From an uncultured Planctomycetales bacterium (GTDB lineage Bacteria > Planctomycetota > Planctomycetia > Isosphaerales > Isosphaeraceae): DNA of 10,881 bases. Location of the stretch: the NCBI GenBank assembly GCA_937907525.1, contig CALCIB010000117.1, positions 1 through 10,881 on the forward strand, given 5' to 3'. Positions 1 to 6,160 of the stretch are shown here, in pieces (position 1 is the stretch's first letter; every line of letters begins with the position of its first letter). The position numbers and the translations under genes are program-made. Under the pieces are notes generated by a model that saw nothing but the letters and a program-made list of their open reading frames with translations, had not been told where the DNA came from and did not search any database.

Positions 1-82
1 GTCGAAGCATTCGGCCGACCCGTCCTTGGCGTCGGGGTCGGCCGTCCGTTTCGTCGCGGCGTCGTTTCGCTCGACAGGTGGA

Positions 83-110
83 ATGATACCAGGGTCTCTC
101 CGAAGGTCAA
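83..110 (-). promoter_or_regulatory. Sigma-70-like promoter reading out of the window to the left
   Basis: On the minus strand TTGACC (110-105) is followed by a 16-bp spacer and TATCAT (88-83), with a TG one base upstream of the -10 box (extended -10). Matches to TTGACA and TATAAT are good for such a GC-rich background. It would start transcription near position 76 towards a gene beyond the left edge. Functional assignment is inferred from sequence pattern only. Confidence 0.5.
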
Positions 111-162
111 CGGGGCGCCCTGATTTTCCTCGTTTTTTTTCCAGGAAGGCGTCCCGACCCGA

Positions 163-191
163 TTGCACGGCGCGTATGCGGCCTCTACGAT
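163..191 (+). promoter_or_regulatory. Candidate promoter of the symporter gene
   Basis: TTGCAC (163-168), a 17-bp spacer and TACGAT (186-191) give a plausible sigma-70-like promoter. Transcription would start near position 198 and leave an untranslated leader of about 80 nt before the GTG start at 278. Both boxes are imperfect, so this is a candidate only. It supports the view that translation does not begin upstream of about position 198. Confidence 0.4.
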
Positions 192-263
192 GTCGCTCGC
201 GTTCCGGGACGTCGGGGCGCGGCGCGTTGCTTGATTCGCGGCCGGCCGCGACGGGTCGGGATT

Positions 264-270
264 GGGAGGG
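264..270 (+). promoter_or_regulatory. Ribosome binding site deciding the symporter start
   Basis: GGGAGGG lies 7 nt before the GTG at 278. Later in-frame ATG codons at 293 and 326 lack a comparable purine-rich site, so this favours GTG 278 as the start. Confidence 0.6.
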
Positions 271-277
271 GTGCGAC

Positions 278-2419
278 GTGACTTGCGGGTCCATGCTCTT
301 CGCGGCGGGCGCTCCGTTGATTTCGATGGGGCCGTTGGACGTCGCGATCATCGCGATCTACTTCGTCGTGGTGCTGGGGATCGGCTTCTACTTGAAGAAG
401 TACGTCAGCACGGGCGAGGACTTCTTCATGGCGGGCCGGAAGATGACGGCCTGGATCGCGGGGTTGAGCTTCATCTCGGCGAACCTCAGCTCGTTGGAGA
501 CGATGGGTTGGTCGGCGATGGCGTATCAGTACGGGATGTTGGGGGCGCACGCCTACTGGATCGGGGCGGCGCCGGCGATTCTGTTCCTCGCCGTCGTGAT
601 GATGCCCTTCTATTACATCTGCCAGACGCACTCGGTGCCGGGTTATTTGAAATTGCGGTTCGGGCTGGGGACGAGCGCGCTGGCGGGGATCTCGTTCTCG
701 TTGCTGACGGTGCTGGTGAGCGGGGCGAGCATGTTCGCGATGGCGAAGATCCTCAACCTGCTGTTGGGCTGGGACATGAACGTGAGCATCTGGGCGTCGT
801 CGCTGACGGTGGCCGTGTACGTGATGCTGGGGGGGTTGGTCTCGGCGGTGTTCAACGAGGTGCTCCAGTATTTCCTGATCTGGTTCGGGTCGCTGTTGAT
901 TCCGATCCTGGGGTTGATCGACGCCGGGGGCTGGAGCGGGTTGGTGGAGCGGATCCACAAGAACGTGCCCGCGATCCATCCGGGACTTGAGAACGCGGAC
1001 TTCACCAGCCTGTGGAGCAGCCTGGGGTCGTTCGACGCCAACCCGATGGGGGTGGACTGGATCGGGATCGTCTTCGGGTTCGCGGTGGCGGTGGGGTTCG
1101 GTTACTGGTGTACCGACTTCCTCCAGGTGCAGCGGGTGATCGTGGCCAAGGATCTTCGATCCGCCCAGAACGGGACGATCATCGGCGCGTTCTTGAAGAT
1201 GTGCGTGCCCTTGATCGTCACGCTGCCGGGTCTTTTGGGGTTGGCGGTGCTGTTGCATTCCGACGGCACGCCGTTGGTGCTGGTCTCGGAGGCCGACCCG
1301 CGGGCGAACATCACGCATCGGACGTACAATGACGTCCTGCCGCTTTTGATGGGTCGCTACCTGGGTCCGGGCCTGCTGGGGCTGGGGGTCACGGCGATGA
1401 TCGCCGGGTTCATGTCGGGGATGGCGGGCAACGCGAGCGCCTTCGCGACGGTGTGGACCTACGACGTCTACCGGGCCCTGATCCGCCGCGACGCCAGCGA
1501 CGCCCATTATTTGACGATGGGGCGGGTTTGCTCGGTGCTGGGGATCATGATGTCGGTGGGGACGGCGTACGCGCTGTTTTACTTCTCGAACATTCTGGAA
1601 TTCCTGCAGGTTTTGATATTTTTCTTCATCGTGCCGCTCTTCGGGGTGGTGATCCTGGGGATGTTGTGGAGGCGGGCGACGCCGGCGGGGGCGTTCACGG
1701 GCTTTCTGTCGGCGATTTTGGCGTCGATGGGGATGTGGGCGTTCGTCCACTGGTTCCCCGAGGGGCATCGGCCGGCGCCGACGGCGTTTCTGGACGCCGG
1801 CGCGGTGGTGGCGGTGGAGAGGGTCGGCGAGGGGGACTCCGAGGTCGTGACCAAGGTGACGGTCGAGCGCGGGGTGGTGCGCGCGACCAACGTGCCGATC
1901 GAGTCGGCCGGAAGGGCGGCGTTCACGGCGGGGGAGGAGACGCTGGCGGCGGAGTCGCGGGCGCCGGTGGAGGTGGAGACGCGGGGGAAGGTCGAGCCGG
2001 TGCGGTTGATCGCGCCGGACGTCGTGCTTTTCGGGTCGGACCAGCCTTACAAGTTCGGGGCGGAGGGAGCGGAGGTCATTCTCAAGCCCGGGGTGCGGGT
2101 GGTGGCCAGGGACGTGACGCGGACGTTCGACCCGGCGGAGTTCAACCCGGCGCATTCGAAGTACATCGCGCGGTCGGAGAAGGCCAAGCCGATGGCGGTG
2201 AACGTGTACAGTTCGATGTGGACGCTGTTGGTCTGCATGTCGTTGATCGTGGTGGTGAGTCTCTTCACGACGCCGAAGCCGGAGTCGGAGTTGCACAACC
2301 TGGTGATGGGGCTGACGCCGCTTCCCGACGAGGGTCCGACGGCGTGGTACAACGCGCCCAGGTTCTGGGCGGCGGTGGTCGCGATCGCGCTTGTGGGGCT
2401 CAACGTCCTGTTCTGGTGA
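278..2419 (+). CDS. Sodium:solute symporter (SSS family) with large hydrophilic insert
   Basis: A predicted inner-membrane secondary transporter of the SSS/SGLT family (LeuT fold), which couples solute uptake to Na+ entry; the substrate cannot be told from sequence. From GTG 278 it is 713 aa. The first helix follows residue 17 (MGPLDVAIIAIYFVVVLGIG) and is followed by the family-typical STGEDFFMAGR segment. Residues 185-197 (GGLVSAVFNEVLQ) match the SSS signature GG-x-x-AV-x-TD-x-x-Q, with NE in place of TD. About a dozen hydrophobic segments follow in the usual order. The odd part is roughly residues 498-640, a charged, Val/Glu/Arg-rich stretch inserted before the last two helices (about 645-667 and 693-713), which makes the protein longer than the common 500-600 aa. 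ATG 293 or ATG 326 are alternative starts; GTG 278 has the best ribosome binding site. It stands alone, with its own candidate promoter and 314 bp before the next gene. The family call is firm and the substrate unknown. Confidence 0.9.
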   Translation: MTCGSMLFAAGAPLISMGPLDVAIIAIYFVVVLGIGFYLKKYVSTGEDFFMAGRKMTAWIAGLSFISANLSSLETMGWSAMAYQYGMLGAHAYWIGAAPAILFLAVVMMPFYYICQTHSVPGYLKLRFGLGTSALAGISFSLLTVLVSGASMFAMAKILNLLLGWDMNVSIWASSLTVAVYVMLGGLVSAVFNEVLQYFLIWFGSLLIPILGLIDAGGWSGLVERIHKNVPAIHPGLENADFTSLWSSLGSFDANPMGVDWIGIVFGFAVAVGFGYWCTDFLQVQRVIVAKDLRSAQNGTIIGAFLKMCVPLIVTLPGLLGLAVLLHSDGTPLVLVSEADPRANITHRTYNDVLPLLMGRYLGPGLLGLGVTAMIAGFMSGMAGNASAFATVWTYDVYRALIRRDASDAHYLTMGRVCSVLGIMMSVGTAYALFYFSNILEFLQVLIFFFIVPLFGVVILGMLWRRATPAGAFTGFLSAILASMGMWAFVHWFPEGHRPAPTAFLDAGAVVAVERVGEGDSEVVTKVTVERGVVRATNVPIESAGRAAFTAGEETLAAESRAPVEVETRGKVEPVRLIAPDVVLFGSDQPYKFGAEGAEVILKPGVRVVARDVTRTFDPAEFNPAHSKYIARSEKAKPMAVNVYSSMWTLLVCMSLIVVVSLFTTPKPESELHNLVMGLTPLPDEGPTAWYNAPRFWAAVVAIALVGLNVLFW

Positions 2420-2432
2420 CGCGCGAATCGAC

Positions 2433-2461
2433 TTGACGTCGAATCCGAAATCGGATTAGTG
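2433..2461 (+). promoter_or_regulatory. Possible promoter with palindromic operator-like spacer
   Basis: TTGACG at 2433-2438 could be a -35 box. The perfect palindrome AATCCGAAATCGGATT (2442-2457, 7-bp arms around AA) fills most of the 17-bp spacer, and TTAGTG at 2456-2461 would be a weak -10 box. This is the layout of a repressor site between promoter boxes. It lies 22 nt after the symporter stop, so it could instead be an RNA hairpin, although no T-tract follows. If it is a promoter, the transcript would have a leader of about 270 nt before the next gene. Confidence 0.3.
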
Positions 2462-2682
2462 GCTCGGCGCCGGGTCGGAAGCCGAAACAAGCAAGGAAGC
2501 CTCGGCCGAGGGCGCTGGCGGGCGGCGTTCGGCCCGCGCGGGAAGGCGGGGGAGGTCGGGCTCGTCCCGGCCGGGAGGAAGGCGAGCCGAGGGCTTTCAA
2601 GGCCCGTTTCGAGTCGCGATTGCATGGACAAGGACGATGATTCCGGCGACGCTCCCGGCGCCTTCGGCGTTCGAAAAGGGAT

Positions 2683-2733
2683 TCGAACGAACGGAGGGGC
2701 GGCGGCGCGCCGCTACAGGGGAGGTAGGCCCAG
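2683..2733 (+). promoter_or_regulatory. Conserved leader and ribosome binding site of first YiiX-like gene
   Basis: The 51 nt before GTG 2734 resemble the 52 nt before the paralogue's ATG 4432. Both begin with TCGAAC, pass through GGAG and GGCGGCGGCG stretches, and end in GAGGT followed by GGCCCAG next to the start. GAGGT here is at 2721-2725, 8 nt before the start. The shared leader supports both start choices and a common origin of the two units. Confidence 0.6.
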
Positions 2734-3582
2734 GTGCTTAATTTGTTGTTGATCGCGGCGCCGTGGTTCCTCAACGCGCCCGAGCCGCGGGAGATGACCG
2801 ACCGCATGGTCCCCGCGGGGTATCAGGGGAACTACTGGGGGCCGGCGGCGACCCAGGCGCGCGAGGACGGGACGTTGCCGCCGATCGTCCTGACGCCCCA
2901 GATGAAACGCTGGGAGGACTGGGGCCGGAAGAACCTGCGCGACGGTGACGTCGTTTTCCGACTGGGCGACGCCCGAGCCGCCGGCGGTTGGTTTCCGATG
3001 AGCCAGTTCCTGGCCAAGGTCAGCAACAGCAAGTTCTCGCACACCGGGATCGTCGCGGTGGAGGAGGGCGAGCCGGTCGTTTACGACACCACGCATACGA
3101 CCGTGGCGCGACAGCCGTTCTGCGTTTGGATCCTGGACAACATCGGCAACTTCGGCGTCAAACGACTCCGGCCGGATCTGCGCGACCGGGCGCCGCTGGT
3201 GGTCGGGTTCTGCCGCGACGTGTTCGTCCGGGAGGTTCCCTTCGACTATGAATTGGGGCTGGGCGACGACGCGCTTTACTGCGTGGAGATGACGGAGAAG
3301 GCGTTTCGGCACGCGGGCTTGAAGCTCTCCGACCCGGTGCGGATCGGCGACGTGGAGAAGGCCGAGGAATATCCGCTGCAACTGATGACGATCTCGATCG
3401 CCTCCAGGTGGGTGCTGCAAGAGCAGCTCACGTTCGAGCGGGCGGTGTTCTGTCCCGGCAACGAGCGGCAAGGGATCTGGGCGTCGAACAAGCTCCAGGA
3501 GGTGGTGCCGCCGACGTACACGCCCGGCTACCCTCCCTTGGGCGACCACGGCGTGCCGCAAGTCGTCCTGAAGACCGACTGA
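2734..3582 (+). CDS. YiiX/YebB-like permuted NlpC/P60-fold protein, copy 1
   Basis: A 282-aa protein that looks like the YiiX/YebB (DUF830-like) branch of the NlpC/P60 superfamily, in which the papain-like catalytic residues occur in permuted order, His before Cys. Visible elements are a short hydrophobic N-terminus (residues 2-13), GDVVFRLGD at 71-79, FSHTGIV with candidate catalytic His103, VVYD with Asp118, PFDYELG at 169-175, and LYCVE at 181-185 with candidate nucleophile Cys183. YCVE corresponds to the YCSE of YiiX. Known members of this superfamily are cysteine peptidases, amidases or lipid-modifying enzymes; the substrate here is unknown. The N-terminus may be a weak signal or anchor, but no cleavage site is clear. 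GTG 2734 is chosen because of GAGGT at 2721-2725 and the alignment with the paralogue at 4432. The paralogue has exactly the same length and is about 74% identical (73 differences by hand count). A strong hairpin begins 38 nt after the stop. Confidence 0.75.
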   Translation: MLNLLLIAAPWFLNAPEPREMTDRMVPAGYQGNYWGPAATQAREDGTLPPIVLTPQMKRWEDWGRKNLRDGDVVFRLGDARAAGGWFPMSQFLAKVSNSKFSHTGIVAVEEGEPVVYDTTHTTVARQPFCVWILDNIGNFGVKRLRPDLRDRAPLVVGFCRDVFVREVPFDYELGLGDDALYCVEMTEKAFRHAGLKLSDPVRIGDVEKAEEYPLQLMTISIASRWVLQEQLTFERAVFCPGNERQGIWASNKLQEVVPPTYTPGYPPLGDHGVPQVVLKTD

Positions 3583-3612
3583 GAGTCCGTCCCGCGGGCG
3601 GCGAACGACGAC

Positions 3613-3802
3613 CATAACGGTCTTCCCCCCTCGCGGGGGAAGACGGACGCCGAAGGCGTCAGACGAGGGCGACGGCGCGAACGGAAGCCGTCGGGAAGTC
3701 AAAAGCCGACCCGTGCGACTGGGGATTGCGACGGCCCTTTCACCCGCCCCCCCTCATCCGACCCTTCGGGCCACCTTCCCGCGAGGGGGGAAGGGCGTTA
3801 TG
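3613..3802. repeat. Inverted-repeat hairpin element, copy 1
   Basis: A left arm (3613-3669) and right arm (about 3751-3802) are imperfect reverse complements around a centre of about 80 bp. The outer ends are CATAACG (3613-3619) and CGTTATG (3796-3802). Each arm also folds on itself. The left arm has a 10-bp stem (3620-3629 with 3635-3644) and a 6-bp stem with a GAA loop (3646-3660). The right arm has CCC-TTC-GGG (3762-3770) and CCTTCCC/GGGAAGG (3774-3794). The pattern CTTCCC-hairpin, GGCC-TTC-GGCC-hairpin, GATGAGGG matches the element at 10701-10858. No transposase is present, so it looks like a REP- or MITE-type non-autonomous repeat. Confidence 0.7.
3620..3644 (+). terminator. Strong hairpin 38 nt after the first YiiX-like gene
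   Basis: GTCTTCCCCC (3620-3629) pairs perfectly over 10 bp with GGGGGAAGAC (3635-3644) around the 5-nt loop CTCGC. It is well placed to end transcription of the gene upstream, but no T-tract follows, so it is not a classical intrinsic terminator. It is also part of the larger inverted-repeat element and may serve only that structure or protect the mRNA 3' end. Confidence 0.35.
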
Positions 3803-3863
3803 CCGGCCACGACGCCCTTGTGGGACGGACTCCGAGCCGAGCCGTCGCTGGTCCCGACGCGAA

Positions 3864-3894
<31 letters not shown>

Positions 3895-3967
3895 CGTCGT
3901 CGCGAGCGACCAGGGCGGCCGGGGTCTCGTCGCGCGCGGGTCGCGACGCCGACGGGCCCTCGATCGA

Positions 3968-4005
3968 TCGGGACGTCGGCGATTTGTCGGGACGTCGGCG
4001 ATTTG
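3968..4005. repeat. Exact 19-bp tandem duplication
   Basis: TCGGGACGTCGGCGATTTG occurs twice without a gap or mismatch, at 3968-3986 and 3987-4005. Perfect identity suggests a recent slippage duplication, or a pair of binding sites. It contains the palindrome GACGTC. Confidence 0.8.
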
Positions 4006-4221
4006 ATCGAGGCGCGGACTGTCCGCCTTGTGACGACCGGGACGCGCCGGGCTTGAGTCGATCCGGATCCGGGCTCGGATTTGGCGGCAAAGGGGGAGGC
4101 CCCTAGCCGAGCATTATGGAAGGTTCGTTGGCTCGGCTCCGGCGACGGTCGCCCGCGTCCGAGGGGATCGGAGACGGCCGTCCCGAAGCGCCTCCGCCAT
4201 CGACGCGCCTCGATCGGCACG

Positions 4222-4238
4222 GAAATTGCGTAAATTTC
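4222..4238. promoter_or_regulatory. AT-rich inverted repeat upstream of the second YiiX-like gene
   Basis: GAAATT (4222-4227) and AATTTC (4233-4238) form an inverted repeat around GCGTA inside an AT-rich island (about 4221-4256). In this GC-rich window such an island is conspicuous and could be part of a promoter or a protein-binding site. No convincing -35/-10 pair could be fixed. Confidence 0.25.
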
Positions 4239-4307
4239 GAATAAACGTGATGATTCCGCCCGCCGGCGCAGGCGCCATGAGGGGACGGGCGCTCCGGGGC
4301 TTTCCCC

Positions 4308-4328
4308 TGGAATAAGATTCCATATATC
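4308..4328 (+). promoter_or_regulatory. Palindrome and -10-like AT island upstream of the second YiiX-like gene
   Basis: TGGAATAAGATTCCA (4308-4322) is a perfect inverted repeat with 6-bp arms and an AAG centre. It is directly followed by TATATC (4323-4328), which could be a -10 box. The arrangement suggests an operator next to a promoter about 100 nt before ATG 4432. The matching -35 region is poor, so this is tentative. Confidence 0.3.
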
Positions 4329-4379
4329 AGGATGTCGACTTCGGCGCCTCCTTTCAGCCTCCTCGCCGTTCGACGGGCG

Positions 4380-4431
4380 TCGAACCGAGCGGAGCGGCGG
4401 CGCCGGTTCGATATGCCGTGAGGTGGCCCAG
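4380..4431 (+). promoter_or_regulatory. Conserved leader and ribosome binding site of second YiiX-like gene
   Basis: This leader resembles 2683-2733 before the paralogue. GAGGT at 4420-4424 lies 7 nt before ATG 4432, whereas it would overlap an upstream in-frame GTG at 4423. It therefore decides the start in favour of 4432, which also gives both paralogues the same N-terminus. Confidence 0.65.
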
Positions 4432-5280
4432 ATGCTCAATCTCTTGTTGATCGCCGCGCCGTGGTACTTCAGCACCCCCGAGGCGCGGGAGATGACCGAC
4501 CGCATGGTCCCTCCCGGGTATCACGGCAACTACTGGGGACCGGAGGCGACGCGGGGTCGCGAGGACGGGACGCTGCCGCCGATCGTCCTGACGCCCCAGA
4601 TGAAGCGCTGGGACGAGTGGGGACGGAAGAACCTGCGGGCCGGCGACGTCGTCTTCCGCCTGGGCGACGCCCGGGTGGCCGGGGGCTGGTTCCCGATGAG
4701 TCGGTTCCTGGCCAACGCCAGCAACAGCAAGTTCTCGCACACCGGGATCGTCGCGGAGGAGGACGGCGGGCCGGTCGTCTACGACATGGGCCAGGTGAGC
4801 GTCACCCGCCAGCCGTTCTGCGTCTGGATCCTGGACAACGTGGGCTATTTCGGCGTCAAGCGGCTTCTGCCGGAATACCGCGGCAGGATCCCGCTGGTGC
4901 TCGAGTACTGCCGCGACGTCTACGCCAGGCAGGTCCCCTTCGACTACGAGCTGGGGCTGGACGACACGGCCCTGTACTGCGTGGAACTGACCGAGAAGGC
5001 GTTCCGGCGCGCGGGCCTGAAGCTCTCCGACCCGATCCGGCTGGGCGACATGGAACGCGCCGACGAATATCCGGTCCAGATGATGGGGATCGCCGCGGCT
5101 TCCAGGTGGGCGCTGAAGACTCCGCTCACGTTCGAGCAGGAGGTGTTCTTCCCGGGCAACGAACGGCACGGGATTTGGGCGTCGCCGAAGCTTCGGGAGG
5201 TCGTGCCGCCGACGTTCACGCCGGGTTACCCGCTCATGGGGGATCACGGCCTGCCGAAGATGGTCTCCTCCGCCGAGTGA
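4432..5280 (+). CDS. YiiX/YebB-like permuted NlpC/P60-fold protein, copy 2
   Basis: Paralogue of the gene at 2734, also 282 aa and aligning end to end without any gap. The candidate active-site residues are all kept: GDVVFRLGD (71-79), His103 in FSHTGIV, Asp118 in VVYD, PFDYELG (169-175) and Cys183 in LYCVE. Both copies therefore look intact rather than one decaying. Differences cluster at residues 12-18, 119-125, 146-159 and in the last quarter, while the segment around residues 44-60 and the active-site blocks are nearly invariant. An in-frame GTG at 4423 would add three residues, but it overlaps the ribosome binding site. The gene ends 35 bp before a convergent membrane-protein gene. As with copy 1, the fold assignment rests on motif order and the substrate is unknown. 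The pair could differ in substrate or in expression, since their distal upstream regions differ. Confidence 0.75.
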   Translation: MLNLLLIAAPWYFSTPEAREMTDRMVPPGYHGNYWGPEATRGREDGTLPPIVLTPQMKRWDEWGRKNLRAGDVVFRLGDARVAGGWFPMSRFLANASNSKFSHTGIVAEEDGGPVVYDMGQVSVTRQPFCVWILDNVGYFGVKRLLPEYRGRIPLVLEYCRDVYARQVPFDYELGLDDTALYCVELTEKAFRRAGLKLSDPIRLGDMERADEYPVQMMGIAAASRWALKTPLTFEQEVFFPGNERHGIWASPKLREVVPPTFTPGYPLMGDHGLPKMVSSAE

Positions 5281-5315
5281 ACCCGCCGGATCGGCGCGCG
5301 TCGCTCCGGCGCGGC

Positions 5316-5987
5316 TCAGCGAATCGTATAGTGTCGGGCCCCCCGTTCGTCGTCGCGCGCGACGATGGACGTCGGGGCCCGGATCGGGCCCCAGATCAAT
5401 CCCGCGGCGACCAGGGCCAGCAACGTCAACTCCACCGCCAGGTTGACCTCCACTCCGGCGACGCGGCGGTAGAGCAGATGATCGATCTGATGCAGCGAGA
5501 CGGCCCGGACGGCGAGAAATCCCAGTAACGTCGCGACCGGCGCGAAGACGGCCAACGTCCGCGGCGATTTCCGACGGAGAGAGACGGCGACGATCGCGAT
5601 CACGACCGCGGCCGCCAGCGCGGCGACGGCCAGGACGACCCACGTCTGGAACCCCCGGCGCTCGTCGTACCAGCCGCCGACGACGGCTCGTCGTCGGAAG
5701 AACTCCGCGAGCCGCCATTGCAGCCCGAACACCCGGCCGACGGCCAAGGTGGCGAAGATCGCCGCCAGCCCCGACCGCGCCCACGAGCCGATTCGCCCGC
5801 CCAACCCCCGATCCTCCCGCCAGGACCAGACGCACACCATCGCCAGCCATATGTAGACCGACGCGACGATCCAATGCGACGACGGGCCGACGCGGGTCGT
5901 CACGGCGAACGGGATGAATGGTCCCAAGGGCGAGGCTCCCAAACCCAAGGATCGCTTCCGGGCGCGACGCCGCTCCGGCGTCCCCAT
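5316..5987 (-). CDS. Unrecognised five-helix membrane protein with WYDERRGFQ motif
   Basis: I do not recognise a named family. From ATG 5987 the product is 223 aa with a basic N-terminus and about five hydrophobic segments, near residues 38-54, 72-89, 115-138, 148-168 and 187-207. Between helices two and three lies a polar, charged loop with RLAEFFRRR (92-100) and GGWYDERRGFQ (104-114). A WYDxRRxxQ-like loop in small membrane proteins of unknown function is familiar to me from several bacterial phyla, but I cannot attach a role. The frame is open up to a GTG at 6065, but that extension is Arg/Ser-rich and looks non-coding; no start has a clear ribosome binding site, so the 5' end is uncertain. 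The gene is convergent with the second YiiX-like gene (35-bp gap) and divergent from the NCS1-like gene, with a good promoter candidate at 6102-6130. Confidence 0.6.
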   Translation of the reverse strand: MGTPERRRARKRSLGLGASPLGPFIPFAVTTRVGPSSHWIVASVYIWLAMVCVWSWREDRGLGGRIGSWARSGLAAIFATLAVGRVFGLQWRLAEFFRRRAVVGGWYDERRGFQTWVVLAVAALAAAVVIAIVAVSLRRKSPRTLAVFAPVATLLGFLAVRAVSLHQIDHLLYRRVAGVEVNLAVELTLLALVAAGLIWGPIRAPTSIVARDDERGARHYTIR

Positions 5988-6101
5988 TGTAACCGGGATC
6001 GTCGGAGATCGGCCGTTTCGGGCGGAGCGGGCGTCCGACCGTCTCGCGGAAGGCGAAATTGTCACGGCGGCGTTCCGCGGGCCGCCCGGCGGTCATGGTA
6101 G

Positions 6102-6130
6102 ACTATGAGTTCGCGGCCGAGACGACTCAA
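6102..6130 (-). promoter_or_regulatory. Sigma-70-like promoter of the five-helix membrane protein gene
   Basis: On the minus strand TTGAGT (6130-6125), a 17-bp spacer and CATAGT (6107-6102) match the consensus at four of six positions each. Transcription would begin near 6095, leaving about 108 nt before ATG 5987. On the plus strand the same spot carries TGGTAGACT (6096-6104), which could be an extended -10 box for the NCS1-like gene. The two directions may therefore share or compete for this site. Confidence 0.45.
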
Positions 6131-6160
6131 GGCCGGGCCCGACTCCAACGAAAAACCGCC

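Larger units (their letters stand above)
1..277. other. Non-coding leader left of the symporter gene
   Basis: No convincing gene lies here. The symporter frame stays open back to about position 26, but that stretch reads as arginine/serine-rich, low-complexity protein and is best explained as untranslated leader. The segment holds two opposed promoter candidates (minus strand at 83-110, plus strand at 163-191) and a run of eight T at 133-140. On the minus strand an ATG at positions 10-8 could begin a gene that leaves the window, but only three codons are visible, so it cannot be called. Confidence 0.6.
2420..2733. other. Intergenic region with GC-rich palindromes
   Basis: I see no gene here; the short open frames are arginine-rich shadows. 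It contains the palindrome at 2442-2457, several self-complementary GC-rich sites (12 bp at 2500-2511, 10 bp at 2533-2542, 12 bp at 2565-2576), two TTCGAA sites (2670-2675 and 2682-2687), and at its right end a leader shared with the paralogous gene downstream. The GC-rich palindromes may be chance in this base composition. Confidence 0.5.

Noticed and set aside
26..277. N-terminal extension of the symporter from TTG 26
   Set aside because: The residues are Arg/Ser-rich and unlike an SSS N-terminus, candidate promoters fall within this stretch, and the ribosome binding site favours GTG 278.
185..2296. A 703-codon open frame on the minus strand across the symporter gene
   Set aside because: Its product is dominated by Arg/His/Pro/Gln and lies opposite a gene with clear SSS-family helices. 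It is a GC-rich codon shadow.
4114..4323. Small minus-strand open frame (69 codons) in the spacer
   Set aside because: No ribosome binding site, basic low-complexity product, and the ATG lies inside the palindrome region upstream of the second YiiX-like gene.
5284..5296. Small hairpin CGCCG-GAT-CGGCG in the 35-bp convergent gap
   Set aside because: The stem is only 5 bp with no T-tract; too weak to call a terminator.
4354..6096. A 580-codon minus-strand open frame over the second YiiX-like gene and the five-helix gene
   Set aside because: Composition is Arg/Gly/Pro-rich with no motif, and it overlaps two better-supported genes in other frames.
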